From: an uncultured Lachnospiraceae bacterium
GTDB lineage: Bacteria; Bacillota; Clostridia; Lachnospirales; Lachnospiraceae
Length of the DNA stretch: 64,000 nt
Reading direction: 5' to 3'
Assembly: GCA_946552115.1 (NCBI GenBank)
Contig: CAMNRH010000005.1
Location: 45,730 to 109,729 of the forward strand
Part shown: positions 18,943 to 27,902 of the stretch, piece after piece
Layout of the letters: each line of letters starts with the position of its first letter
Numbering within the stretch: the first letter of the stretch is position 1
Translations under genes and position numbers: made by a program
The notes under the pieces: model-generated
Database searches by the model: none
Told to the model about the DNA's origin: nothing
The model's input: only the letters and a program-made list of their open reading frames with translations

Positions 18943-19093
18943 TTGCACTCGCACCTTTCGTATCGAGCTTACCTTTCCCTGATGCTTTCTTTAATGTGTC
19001 AAGGATTACCTCCCAGCCATCATTGATTAGCTTATTCTTTGTTTCTTCGCTAAAGGTATTCCTCGTCTTCTTCCCTTTCTTCAGCGCCCACAT
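18935..19093 (-). CDS. Small phage protein, 52 residues
   Basis: ATG at 19093 with AGGAGG 8 bases upstream. It starts inside the 3' end of the preceding 90-residue gene and ends 8 bases into the connector gene. The product begins MWALKKGKKTRNTF and contains NDGWEVILDTLKKA. It is very basic at the N-terminus. I do not recognise it, but the ribosome site and the tight fit into the operon make it a real gene candidate. Confidence 0.55.
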   Translation of the reverse strand: MWALKKGKKTRNTFSEETKNKLINDGWEVILDTLKKASGKGKLDTKGASANG

Positions 19094-19322
19094 CTTCATT
19101 TCCTCCTATCTCCAAAATTTCCAACAGTTCCTCCTTTTTCATTTTTTCATATCCTTCAACTCCTTTTTGCTTTGCCAGAGTTCGTAACGCGCTTATCTTC
19201 ATCTTTCCAAAATCAACTCTCTCAGTCTTTACAGACACCTCTTTAAAGCCTCTCATCTTAAGTTTCTCTGCCTCTTCTTTCGATTCGGCTACGCGTTCCA
19301 CGTTATTTCTTTTCATCCGCAT
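19050..19322 (-). CDS. SAP/HeH-like small phage protein
   Basis: 90 residues (84 from the second ATG). Residues 40-72 (KMKISALRTLAKQKGVEG, then YEKMKKEELLEIL) form a SAP/HeH helix-extended-loop-helix motif like the Rho N-terminal domain, usual in short genes behind the phage capsid gene. It probably binds nucleic acid or serves in head completion. The tail is acidic. Confidence 0.65.
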   Translation of the reverse strand: MRMKRNNVERVAESKEEAEKLKMRGFKEVSVKTERVDFGKMKISALRTLAKQKGVEGYEKMKKEELLEILEIGGNEDVGAEEREEDEEYL

Positions 19323-19333
19323 TTGATTTCCTC

Positions 19334-20284
19334 CTACTTCTCGTCGCTTTCTGGTTCTGCATCCTTGATATTTACATAAATAGAATCCTTTTTATTATCC
19401 GGAATCCAAATATCATGAAATCTTCGGTAATCCATAGACCACGCATTTGCTTTCTGATAATTCTCCGGAGTAAAAATTCGCATCTTGTCCTGTTTTGTTA
19501 CGGCAATGGGGGTAATTCTTGGGATAATCATGAAATTAGTATCCAGCGCCGTGGTGCCTTTTGTATATCCCCCTACCTTTTGGCCTTCTGTTTTTCCATC
19601 ATAAATTGTGATCGCGGTGTACATACGATTTGCCGACGTCGGAATAATCGGTACCTCATCCACAGACGGAACATTCGTCTGTATTCCGCCTTTCGAAAAT
19701 GTGATACTTCTGATCTTTTCCGACAACTCAAGTTCCAGCTCCATAATAAACTCATCCGTAGCATGTATTACCAACGGCCCATTATATCCGCTTTCCCTGA
19801 TTGCCTTAATTCCTTCCTTTAATTTTCTCAGTGCCGACGTTCCTGTTGCTCCCGGTGTATAACCATAATTAACCATTCCTGCTTTTTTAGCATCTATTGC
19901 CGTATTAGCAATATTAGAAAGTCGGTATGCGTCAATCTCCGGAATTACAAAATCGCGCTGAAATTCCGCCATTACAGAAGCCGCTGTTACTACAAAATCC
20001 GTTTCATCCACGTCCATAGCATCAAGCTGAAATTTTCTTCCCCTGTCCTGTGTCATTGTTCTTGTTTCATACGTGAATGTCACCGAACCCTGCGCATATC
20101 CCTCATCTCTGTCATAATCTCCCATACCCTGTACAGACATTTTAGGAATCTTTACTTCCGCACCGCCGTTATACTTTACCTTTCCGGCATTTGCATCCAT
20201 CCATCCGGTTGTAGCCTCTCTTACTGCAATCTGATCTAACTGTTTCTGAAAAATTGTTGCTGTTTCCATTGTGTTAATTGGCAT
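19334..20284 (-). CDS. Major capsid protein
   Basis: 316 residues. It follows a scaffold gene and precedes the connectors. The text has QKQLDQIAVREATTGWMDAN, VKIPKMSVQGMGDYDRDEGY and VTFTYETRTMTQDRGRKF. This order is typical for HK97-fold capsid proteins of clostridial siphoviruses that use separate scaffolds (SPP1-like). The N-terminus lacks a protease-type delta domain. Confidence 0.85.
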   Translation of the reverse strand: MPINTMETATIFQKQLDQIAVREATTGWMDANAGKVKYNGGAEVKIPKMSVQGMGDYDRDEGYAQGSVTFTYETRTMTQDRGRKFQLDAMDVDETDFVVTAASVMAEFQRDFVIPEIDAYRLSNIANTAIDAKKAGMVNYGYTPGATGTSALRKLKEGIKAIRESGYNGPLVIHATDEFIMELELELSEKIRSITFSKGGIQTNVPSVDEVPIIPTSANRMYTAITIYDGKTEGQKVGGYTKGTTALDTNFMIIPRITPIAVTKQDKMRIFTPENYQKANAWSMDYRRFHDIWIPDNKKDSIYVNIKDAEPESDEK

Positions 20285-20304
20285 GTTTTATTCTTTCCTT
20301 TCCC

Positions 20305-20958
20305 TTAAAACGAAGAGCTCATTGCTTTTTCAATCTGCTCTTCCAATGTTTCTATTTCATTCCCTTTAGCCCTTTTCGGCGGATTCCCTCCTTTTAAGCG
20401 CTCCTCAACCGCTTTTTCCACCGCGCTTTGAAGAGCCTTTTCAATCGACGCAATCGACTGCTTGCATGCATCTGCATCCGAATAATTAAGCACTTCCGCC
20501 AGTTCAAGCGGCATGCTTTTTTCTGTCAGCGTGTTTTTCGCTTCGGCCATCAGCTCCCGCTTCGTAATATCAGCTTCTTTTTTGGCCAACTCTTTTTCTT
20601 TCTTCTGCTGAAGATAGTCCTTTTGTTCTGACGCCGTCATTTTAGCCAGCTTCTCCGCCTCGGAAACCTTATCGTCTGTCATAACGCGCCATTTCTCCTG
20701 TGCATTAGTTACCGCTGTCTGGATTGCCTGCTGAACCCTCCGGTCAAATTCCGCCTGATGCCCTGACGCAAGTAACTCATCAAAGGTAGGAGCCTTGCCC
20801 CCGTCATCTCCTTTAGAGGCTCCATCCCCGCTCTTGCCACTTCCGGATCCGCCACCGTCTCCTCCGCTGCCGTCTCCGCCTTCAGCAAAAAACTGTAAAT
20901 TCAATGGCATTTTAAAACCGGCCCTCCTGCATAAATTGTTCACTGTTTGTTTTTTCAT
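20305..20958 (-). CDS. Capsid scaffolding protein (DUF4355-like)
   Basis: 217 residues. The ATG at 20958 has AAAGGAG 6 bases upstream; an in-frame ATG-less extension to 20988 is unlikely. MPLNLQFFAE near the N-terminus is the usual mark of DUF4355 scaffolds. It is followed by a Gly/Ser/Asp-rich linker (residues about 28-55), then a long charged coiled coil to the end. It would guide procapsid assembly. Confidence 0.82.
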   Translation of the reverse strand: MKKQTVNNLCRRAGFKMPLNLQFFAEGGDGSGGDGGGSGSGKSGDGASKGDDGGKAPTFDELLASGHQAEFDRRVQQAIQTAVTNAQEKWRVMTDDKVSEAEKLAKMTASEQKDYLQQKKEKELAKKEADITKRELMAEAKNTLTEKSMPLELAEVLNYSDADACKQSIASIEKALQSAVEKAVEERLKGGNPPKRAKGNEIETLEEQIEKAMSSSF

Positions 20959-21065
20959 GATTTCTCCTTTCTGCCCCGCCCCATTCACTTAAGCCCAGGG
21001 TATTGCATCCAAATTATTTTTTTTACCGTTCTTTTACGTCTGCGGTAAAAAAGACATAAAAATAA

Positions 21066-21079
21066 CACGCTCCCGCGTG
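21066..21079 (-). terminator. Terminator-like hairpin upstream of the scaffold gene
   Basis: Leftward, CACGC-GGGA-GCGTG is followed by TTATTTTTATG. It lies between the 70-residue gene and the scaffold gene, so it may partly end transcripts from the packaging genes. The capsid genes may then have their own promoter. Confidence 0.55.
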
Positions 21080-21104
21080 CTTTTTACATCTGAACATAAC
21101 AAAA

Positions 21105-21125
21105 CCATCAGTTATAATCTGATGG
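21105..21125 (-). terminator. Second hairpin upstream of the scaffold gene
   Basis: CCATCAG-ATTATAA-CTGATGG, a perfect 7-bp stem followed leftward by TTTTGTTATG. With the hairpin at 21066 it forms a tandem pair in a 200-base gap that otherwise shows no gene. Confidence 0.4.
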
Positions 21126-21158
21126 CAAATTCTGTTTTCAGTATCACTAATTTCAATA

Positions 21159-21371
21159 CTAATTGTTATTACATTTTTCAATGACTTCAATGCTTTCCAA
21201 TTCGCTTTCTGAAAACATTGTAATTCCGCCTGCATAATTTATTCCAATCTCAGGCCCGCCGCTCTCAGTTTCTTCCGGCCCTGATAATTCCACCACTTTC
21301 CCGACATATATTAGTCCATCTGCCGCTGTTATCTTCACTTCTTTTCCTATATATTCACCTTTGATTATCAT
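21159..21371 (-). CDS. Small SH3/Sm-like phage protein next to the toxin-tailed head protein
   Basis: 70 residues: MIIKGEYIGKEVKITAADG, then YVGKVVELSGPEE and FSESELESIEVIE. This is a small beta-barrel-like acidic protein. Its ATG lies 3 bases after the stop of the minor head gene, with AGGA close upstream. It might be a head component, or an immunity or silencing partner for the toxin-like tail of the gene before it. That second idea rests only on position and acidity. Confidence 0.55.
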   Translation of the reverse strand: MIIKGEYIGKEVKITAADGLIYVGKVVELSGPEETESGGPEIGINYAGGITMFSESELESIEVIEKCNNN

Positions 21372-21374
21372 GTC

Positions 21375-22922
21375 CTACTCTCTCCTTGCCGGTATTATAT
21401 GTGTACCATCCTTTGCATACACAATCATAAACGCATTGGTTGATACATTTGTCCCATCGTACGAACTGATAAAACGTCCGATATCATAATTCAATACAAT
21501 CTTCTCTTTCTTTTGCCATTCTCCGCTCTTGCTGCGAACCTTTCTCCCGGTTCCTGCATACTTATTGACCAGTTCCTGGGCTTGTTTTTCTGTAATTGTA
21601 AGATAGCTCCTACCCTCTGTATAATTGTTGCTTCCTATGATATGTTTTGACTGCTGCCCTGTTTTTATCTTCTTTATGGTTTTATCGGATTTCAGCTTTT
21701 CGCCCAGTTTAGTATCCTTGTACCTGAGCCTTATCTGCTGCCATCTCTCAGAATTATTATACTTTATCTCCTGAAATTCCTCAAGGTTTTTCCCTGCTCT
21801 GTCTCCAATCACATCTTGATAGTTTTCCCACTGCTTTCGGTCAGAATACATATTCCTGACCATCTTCTCCATACTCTGCGCTTTTGGATTATCAGCAACA
21901 AATTTTCTATACCATTGTTCATAGGTCATATTAGCAGGAACCTTAACAGTTTTCCCAGTATCAGGGTCAAATGCAGTTCTTTTAAACTTAGAAAGAACCT
22001 CATCATCAATAATGCTAATCGTAGTACTCCTACACCAGGGATGCATCGGATTACAATTTTTCCCCGGCTCCTGCTCTGCTACCAAAAATATCTTACCGTC
22101 AAGCGAACGGCAGACTTCGGACGTCCTTAAATCCAGCGTCGCTAAAAAACGATATTTCTCAATCCCTGCCGCCTTATAAGATTCCATAGCTATCTGTCCA
22201 CACAAATAATTGCTTTCGGTTCTTATAAGCCGTCTCGCCTTACTGGCTCCTACTGCAAACTTTAGTTCAATATCTTTTGCTGCTTCCCGGTTTGTCTTTC
22301 CGGTAAGCAGCCCCAGAAGCAGCTCCTCTTTGACTGTTTCTGCAAGCATCCGTGTATTCCTCCATATTCTGGTAGAATAATTCTCACCGGACCATTTTGA
22401 ATTGATGATACGGTCAATCATTCTTGGAGACACAAAAGAAAAACTATGCCCGTATCCTGTTCTCTGCTGCATATCAAAGATAGATTTATAGTACGCCTCA
22501 CTGGCCAGATTGATATAATGGCTGATAGAAGCCTTATGCTCCTGCTGATAAATATTTTCCATAATATCATCTATCTGAGTTCGCAGATGCTCTAATCTTC
22601 TTATCCTGCTTTCATAGGCCGGACTTTCAATCTCTTTTAAAAGTTCCTGCTTCTTTTTGTTCTGCTTATCCTTTTCTAATATTTTTTTAAGTTCCCGTAT
22701 TGTATCGTCTTCCGGTAAGTTCTGAAGCAGTTTTGCCGCTTCTTCCTCAGTCAAATGATACTTTGTTCTATACTTATCAAAAATATCATCTATTGACGTA
22801 TCCAGATAAATCACGGACTTTTGATATAAAGCGGCAATTTCATCCGCTGCCTTTTCCGCAGACTCCATATATTCAAACATCCACTGCGCCTGACGTTTTT
22901 CCCAATAGGAATACTTACTCAT
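21375..22922 (-). CDS. Phage minor head protein (Mu F/SPP1 gp7-like) fused to Ntox50-like toxin domain
   Basis: 515 residues. Residues about 170-310 carry the Mu-F/SPP1 gp7 head morphogenesis signature (ARRLIRTESNYLCGQIA, then ATLDLRTSEVCRSLDGKIF and CNPMHPWCRSTT). Residues about 420-515 (SKHIIGSNNYTEGRSYL, QELVNKYAGTG, then KDGTHIIPARR) match the polymorphic toxin type 50 domain, predicted to be an RNase. The gene overlaps the portal gene by 8 bases. The head part is packaged with the portal; what the toxin-like tail does in a virion is unknown. Confidence 0.8.
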   Translation of the reverse strand: MSKYSYWEKRQAQWMFEYMESAEKAADEIAALYQKSVIYLDTSIDDIFDKYRTKYHLTEEEAAKLLQNLPEDDTIRELKKILEKDKQNKKKQELLKEIESPAYESRIRRLEHLRTQIDDIMENIYQQEHKASISHYINLASEAYYKSIFDMQQRTGYGHSFSFVSPRMIDRIINSKWSGENYSTRIWRNTRMLAETVKEELLLGLLTGKTNREAAKDIELKFAVGASKARRLIRTESNYLCGQIAMESYKAAGIEKYRFLATLDLRTSEVCRSLDGKIFLVAEQEPGKNCNPMHPWCRSTTISIIDDEVLSKFKRTAFDPDTGKTVKVPANMTYEQWYRKFVADNPKAQSMEKMVRNMYSDRKQWENYQDVIGDRAGKNLEEFQEIKYNNSERWQQIRLRYKDTKLGEKLKSDKTIKKIKTGQQSKHIIGSNNYTEGRSYLTITEKQAQELVNKYAGTGRKVRSKSGEWQKKEKIVLNYDIGRFISSYDGTNVSTNAFMIVYAKDGTHIIPARRE

Positions 22923-24321
22923 CGTCCTCTTCCTTTTCTACGACTTCATCTGTCGGATCATTGGGTTTATTTCCGAATAATTTCTTCTGCCGTTTTATAT
23001 TTTCTTCATTTTCCTTACCAACAGTTTCTATTTCCCCATCCGGATCTTCGACAAACGGAAGAAGCTGCAGCAATGTTTTCATGCTGACGGAACCCTTTAA
23101 ATTCGCAACAAGCTGCCCTAATTCTGTTAGATTCTTCGGTAAAGCACGGCTAAATACCGGCATAATAAAGTTTGGATTGATAGCCACCTGTTTCAGGCCA
23201 AGAAAATGACAAAGGATTGCGATTCTTTTCCGCAATCCTTTCTTGTAATACCTTTCTTTTATTTTTGTAATCATCTCAAGCCCCAGAAGCTTATACTCCA
23301 TAGCCACGCCGGAGCTATTTCCTACAAAATGCTCATCTGTCAGATTCGGAACATGGGAAAAGGTATAAATATCTTCTTTCAATGCCTTTCGTAAGGTTTC
23401 TACCCCTGTTTCATCCATTACCCGGGTCAGATATTCTGCTTTTCCATCTAACGGCATTTCCAATAATTTCAAATCCTGAAGCCTTTTCTTTGCCTCCTCT
23501 GTCTCATCTGCATCATCTCCAAGAATAGAGCCATAGATTACAAGTATTGCATCTATAAACTGCTCTTTATCGTTTACACGGTCTGACATCAATGTATTGT
23601 ACGCATCAATTAAACTGATTTGCTGCTCAAAATCTCCGATGCTTTCTTTATTATTTTTATATTCTACAATCGGAATCTGTCCCATATAATGTTCTACAGG
23701 CTCCTCTGTAAGCGGTATTTTTCCCTTTTCCTTGCCAAACAAATTAAATGTATATATAAGATTCTCTGTTGTGACCGTTGCCACATAATACATCTCGTTA
23801 TCTACATCATTTTTTTCGGGCCGGTAATAAACGCCAAACAGCTCCTTTTGTTCAATAGAATCATCATACACAAGAAAGGTGAACTCCGGTTCCAGACTGC
23901 GCACAATGAGCTCTGCTTTTTCCTCTTTCGCAAATATATACTCATAGGCAACCCCGTAAATTGACATATTAAGTGAATTATCACTGTCTACATCATCTAA
24001 CTGTGCATTGTCAAAGGCAGTTGTCAGATCATCCATTTTTTTGTCCTCTTCCGTATGATTATAGGTAATGGGATTCCCCATAAAATACCCGCTGGCTGTG
24101 TCAGAAATATCCTTTGCATGGTTGCAGACCGCTTTTGTATTAGGGGCGCCACCTTTTCTTTCCTTTTTTCGTATGGCATGCTCTCCGTCATAATATTGTT
24201 TATTTTTAAACATCTTTTTTCCAATACCGTTTTGATGTTTTGTAATTAATTTTAATATTAATTGTTTATCCAGAGAATACTCATCATATAACTCTCTTGG
24301 ATATGTCAGCGTATGTAACAT
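22915..24321 (-). CDS. Portal protein (SPP1 gp6-like)
   Basis: 468 residues. KNKQYYDGEHAIRKKERKGG, AVCNHAKDISDTASGYFMGN and the segment VEYKNNKESIGDFEQQISLI are the SPP1-type portal pattern. The C-terminus is acidic. It forms the dodecameric ring through which DNA enters the head and lies in the usual order terminase-portal-minor head. Confidence 0.9.
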   Translation of the reverse strand: MLHTLTYPRELYDEYSLDKQLILKLITKHQNGIGKKMFKNKQYYDGEHAIRKKERKGGAPNTKAVCNHAKDISDTASGYFMGNPITYNHTEEDKKMDDLTTAFDNAQLDDVDSDNSLNMSIYGVAYEYIFAKEEKAELIVRSLEPEFTFLVYDDSIEQKELFGVYYRPEKNDVDNEMYYVATVTTENLIYTFNLFGKEKGKIPLTEEPVEHYMGQIPIVEYKNNKESIGDFEQQISLIDAYNTLMSDRVNDKEQFIDAILVIYGSILGDDADETEEAKKRLQDLKLLEMPLDGKAEYLTRVMDETGVETLRKALKEDIYTFSHVPNLTDEHFVGNSSGVAMEYKLLGLEMITKIKERYYKKGLRKRIAILCHFLGLKQVAINPNFIMPVFSRALPKNLTELGQLVANLKGSVSMKTLLQLLPFVEDPDGEIETVGKENEENIKRQKKLFGNKPNDPTDEVVEKEEDDE

Positions 24322-24332
24322 CTCGTTTCCTC

Positions 24333-25676
24333 CTAATAGGCCCCTATTCTCGCCTTACTCTTTACTAATGCCCGGTTTGCCCCTAAAATGGTATTGCAGA
24401 AATAGCGTACTGCGTCCATGCAATGATCCATCCTCTTCACAGGCTCATCTTTTCCGCGCTCCGCTGCTTTCTCATCCCAAATATAGGATGCAAATTCAAG
24501 AAGCGTATTTTCACAACTCTTATAAAATGCTATTTTTTCCAGATTGAGAAGCTTTCCAACCAGCCGGATTCCGTTTGCCACATCATTCATTGCCGGGATT
24601 ACGGAGTAATTTCTTTTTCTTAATTCCGCAATAAAAGAAGCGGCAGATGGGTCTACGATAATTGCTCTTACCTTTTTCCCGTCCAGCCACTTCTTTAAAT
24701 CGTCAGCATATTCCGAATCTGTTTTCTGTTTTTTCTTATCCCTGCCGGAGTAATAATATTCCTTCGTGCAGTACCATTTCCCGTCTCTCCCTTTTATCCA
24801 TAGCAGGAACACAGTCGCATTTTGCGTTCCATAATCACAGCTTACATATCTTTTTGCAGTCAATCCATCCTTAACTGAAATAACCGTATGTTTCGCTTCT
24901 TCGAACATGTCATATATAATTCCCTCAGCTACCGCCCATAAGCCGAGAATATATCGCTTAAAGAAAACGCCTGTGTATTGGGTACGGTATCTTTCTTTAA
25001 TTTTTTCAGATAAAGAGAGATTATCGTCCATAGTGAAATGCAGATATACTAAATTCCTTAACTCTTCTTGTTCTCTCTCCGCCTTTTCTACCTGCTCTTT
25101 TGTGAGATAACCTGTAGCACGATTTATCCAGTTTACCTTAAACCAGTGAAACGGCCCGTCCGGATTACAATTGAACCAGTACTTCGAACCATCTACCGAG
25201 CATCTGGCAGTTGCCTGATTTACAAAAGATTCCGGCATCAGGGCAACCTCATCAAAAAAGCATCCTGCAAGCGTAATTCCCTGTACTAAATCCTGTGAGC
25301 GCTCATCTTTTCCACCAAAGATATAAAAATAATTCTCTATATTTCCTCTGGTTACCGTCAACAAATTATCTGCCCTGTGATCAATCACATGATAACCTCT
25401 TGACCTGAGCATCAGTTTTAACCAGAATAATACATTTCTTCTGAATGAACCGATTGTCTTTCCGCACATACCAAAATTCTGCTGTGAGAATGTCTCCATC
25501 GCCCACATTACATATGACAGCGACATGCTAAGGGTCTTTCCCGAGCGGATGGCTCCATCCGCAATAATTCCTTCAGCATCACTTACCGGAGATGACGGCA
25601 TCCACCACGTAAGAACTTTTAATTGCTTTTTTGAAAATGGTTTGAATTTAAAAATAGGCCGCTTTATTCTTCCCAT
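24333..25676 (-). CDS. terL: Terminase large subunit
   Basis: 447 residues. ATPase part: Walker A variant IADGAIRSGKTLSMS (about residue 40) and Walker B GCFFDEVALM (about 140). The nuclease part begins near YVSCDYGTQNATVFLLW with later Asp residues (IIVDPSAA, RMDHCMDAVRYF). This is the PBSX/SPP1 headful type. It cuts and pumps DNA into the procapsid and overlaps the small subunit gene by 13 bases. Confidence 0.93.
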   Translation of the reverse strand: MGRIKRPIFKFKPFSKKQLKVLTWWMPSSPVSDAEGIIADGAIRSGKTLSMSLSYVMWAMETFSQQNFGMCGKTIGSFRRNVLFWLKLMLRSRGYHVIDHRADNLLTVTRGNIENYFYIFGGKDERSQDLVQGITLAGCFFDEVALMPESFVNQATARCSVDGSKYWFNCNPDGPFHWFKVNWINRATGYLTKEQVEKAEREQEELRNLVYLHFTMDDNLSLSEKIKERYRTQYTGVFFKRYILGLWAVAEGIIYDMFEEAKHTVISVKDGLTAKRYVSCDYGTQNATVFLLWIKGRDGKWYCTKEYYYSGRDKKKQKTDSEYADDLKKWLDGKKVRAIIVDPSAASFIAELRKRNYSVIPAMNDVANGIRLVGKLLNLEKIAFYKSCENTLLEFASYIWDEKAAERGKDEPVKRMDHCMDAVRYFCNTILGANRALVKSKARIGAY

Positions 25677-26536
25677 ACTTTACTCACCATGCCTTTGAGC
25701 GCCTCAATAAAGCCATCATCCTGTACCTCGCTTTCCTCTTCTGGTACCTTAGCCTTTAAAGCAGCAATACGGGCTTTCTGCTCTTCGGTGGCAAGATTCA
25801 TGTGAGCTGTCATCCAGTCAAGCGCTTTCATCCGATCAGCCAATTTGATACTTGCACCATCGCGGCCCTGTTTTACCTCTGTAATTATCGTTCCGTCGAC
25901 ATCCGTGCTTTCCCTGAACCTGACGCTGTTTACTTCCTTTTGCAGCTCAACCTCGTTTCCATCCTTGTCCTTTACCTTAAGCGGCCCAAACGGACCCATA
26001 ACAGGAACTTTCTCACGGCCAAACTCTACATAGTCCGTAATGTCTGCAAAGGCAATATCCATATATTTTTGAAATATATCGGATTCATCCAACATTTCAC
26101 GGTTTAACCGTGCCTGTTTTAGCCTTTGGATTTCATTTTTAACTCTAACATTTCCTAACATTCTTGGCCCTGCTGCCATCGCTGTATAATGATCCACTCC
26201 ATAGGCTTTTTGGTATGCTTTTGTAGCGTTGAAGCACTTAATATAAATACAGCAAAAAAGCCGTTGTTTATCGGTTAATTCGGAATTTTCTATTACCGAA
26301 TTAACCGCCTCTTCAACAGCCTCGTTCTTCACCTCTTTTTTTCGTTTGGAACGTTCCGTATTTTTTCGGAACGTTCCATTCAATTTTTCCTCCCATTTGT
26401 CTTTCGATTTCCATCCCCGAACAGTTCCGGGAGAGATTTTTAATTTATCTGCAATCTTAATTAAATCTATATTGCCATTATGTTTTTTATATATATCAAA
26501 TGCTTTATCTCTGTTTGGGTCTCTTGCTCTTGGCAA
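25664..26536 (-). CDS. terS: Terminase small subunit with N-terminal HTH
   Basis: 290 residues if it starts at the TTG at 26536 (MPRARDPNRDKAF, the common N-terminus of this family), with GAGGTGGTG just upstream; the frame is open to 26608. Residues 8-60 form a phBC6A51-like helix-turn-helix (IADKLKISPGTVRGWKSKDKW). Residues about 90-160 have LTDKQRLFCCIYIKCFNATK and YGVDHYTAMAAGPRMLGNVR, the terminase_2 core. It recognises the pac site. Confidence 0.85.
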   Translation of the reverse strand: MPRARDPNRDKAFDIYKKHNGNIDLIKIADKLKISPGTVRGWKSKDKWEEKLNGTFRKNTERSKRKKEVKNEAVEEAVNSVIENSELTDKQRLFCCIYIKCFNATKAYQKAYGVDHYTAMAAGPRMLGNVRVKNEIQRLKQARLNREMLDESDIFQKYMDIAFADITDYVEFGREKVPVMGPFGPLKVKDKDGNEVELQKEVNSVRFRESTDVDGTIITEVKQGRDGASIKLADRMKALDWMTAHMNLATEEQKARIAALKAKVPEEESEVQDDGFIEALKGMVSKVWEE

Positions 26537-26650
26537 CCTCACCACCTCTCTTCTTACGCGACAACACACGTTTAGCCTCTCAATAAAAGGACATTCAGAG
26601 TAATCCAAAATGTCCCATCACAATGCATTATAATCTTTTTATCAGTTCAC

Positions 26651-26956
26651 TTATCCATCTTCTCTAACTTTTTTCTTTTTTTCTTCTTTCTCAAACATAA
26701 TAGATGTTACAAAAATCTTAAACAAATCAAAAAAATTTCTTTTTTGTACCCTATCAATTGCTGAACTGCTACTGTAATAAGTTTCTTCGATTATTTTCGA
26801 AATTTCATCAAGTTCCTTTCGAAGTCTTTCTAAATCTTCACCATAACACGGCATTTCTTTTATCTGAATATTAGAACGTTTCGAAACATCAATAATTAAT
26901 TGTTCAGACGCGTCAATTATTTTTTTATTTTTTTTATTTTTCATTCTTTTATTCAT
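26651..26956 (-). CDS. Small charged protein, second gene of a cargo cassette
   Basis: 101 residues. Very basic N-terminus (MNKRMKNKKNKK), a central helix (LERLRKELDEISKIIEETY), a short hydrophobic stretch (FFDLFKIFVTSIMF) and a lysine-rich end. Its ATG overlaps the stop of the upstream membrane-protein gene (GATGAATAA), so the two are translationally coupled. AT-rich unlike neighbouring head genes. I do not recognise a family. Confidence 0.6.
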   Translation of the reverse strand: MNKRMKNKKNKKIIDASEQLIIDVSKRSNIQIKEMPCYGEDLERLRKELDEISKIIEETYYSSSSAIDRVQKRNFFDLFKIFVTSIMFEKEEKKKKVREDG

Positions 26957-27875
26957 CTTTTAAATCCCCAATAACTCTCGGTTGCGCTATAATGGCTTTT
27001 TCCAATTTATGAAGTAATAATAGCAAATATGCAAATGGGATAAGATATTTTGACACTATCTCCTTGATCTCACTTTCAGTCTCTGCGATTTCTGCATCAT
27101 TAAGGCACACAATCTCCAGTAACCCAACCATTTTACCGCCACCTTCTTTACTACATATTACAGGAATAGCAATATACTGATTATATTTATCTTTATTCTT
27201 TCTTCGACTTTCATTTGATTCAAATGCAAATAATTGATGTATGTTTTCTTTCCCTAAAACAATTTCAATATCCGATTTATTTTTCTGAAATAATTCTACG
27301 TCATGATAACCATTTTTATCATCAATTCTCCTTCGCTTTTTATTTATCGTTGGTTCTGACATATTTTGGTTAAAAAAAGCATTCATGTATATTATTTGTT
27401 CTTCATCAATACTTTCCTCACGTCGAACATAACAAATTCCAAAATCTTTACTTTCTCCATTCAAACTACACAAAAGATTGTATATTTTTTCACAAATCAA
27501 GCGGCAACCAACATCAAAACTCCATATGTTAAGGTTGATCTTTCCTTCATCAATAACTTCATGGATAATTTTGTTAACATTCTGCGCACTCTGCTCACAG
27601 ATTGAAATAATCCCTATCATAGCTTCTTCGAAAGCCTTATTCTGATGTTTAAACACACTTATCATCTTATGTGAATTAACTTCTTGTGTGGCATAATAAG
27701 CCAACATACAAACATAACTTATTACAAAACTTATAAGAAGAACTACCTTTATATAAAAAAGTGTGTCATTTTTATAATCCCATGATCCAAGCGCTGAACA
27801 AATACCACCTATAATAATGACCCATATACTCAATAAAATATTTTTAACCGCCGGTTTATTCAAAAAATTACGCAT
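26949..27875 (-). CDS. Two-TM membrane protein with GAF-like cytoplasmic domain (cargo)
   Basis: 308 residues. Membrane segments at about 11-29 (KNILLSIWVIIIGGICSALG) and 39-61 (IKVVLLISFVISYVCMLAYY). A helix follows (70-115), then a mixed alpha/beta domain (about 120-290) with YIAIPVICSKEGGGKMVGLL and EIVCLNDAEI, which looks like the core of a GAF-type sensor domain. It is AT-rich and has its own sigma-A-like promoter at 27903-27931. The cassette sits between early phage genes and terminase and would be expressed in the lysogen. Function unknown; a signalling or phage-exclusion protein is my inference. Confidence 0.65.
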   Translation of the reverse strand: MRNFLNKPAVKNILLSIWVIIIGGICSALGSWDYKNDTLFYIKVVLLISFVISYVCMLAYYATQEVNSHKMISVFKHQNKAFEEAMIGIISICEQSAQNVNKIIHEVIDEGKINLNIWSFDVGCRLICEKIYNLLCSLNGESKDFGICYVRREESIDEEQIIYMNAFFNQNMSEPTINKKRRRIDDKNGYHDVELFQKNKSDIEIVLGKENIHQLFAFESNESRRKNKDKYNQYIAIPVICSKEGGGKMVGLLEIVCLNDAEIAETESEIKEIVSKYLIPFAYLLLLLHKLEKAIIAQPRVIGDLKDE

Positions 27876-27902
27876 CGCTATTACCTCTCATGTATTACTA
27901 AT

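Noticed and set aside
21023..21235. A 70-codon minus-strand frame next to the SH3-like gene
   Set aside because: Overlaps that gene in another frame and runs through the two hairpins; no ribosome site.
26651..27875. Idea that the cassette is a known CBASS or Kiwa type system
   Set aside because: No cyclase, SAVED or DUF4868 motif is visible; only the membrane-plus-soluble layout is shared.
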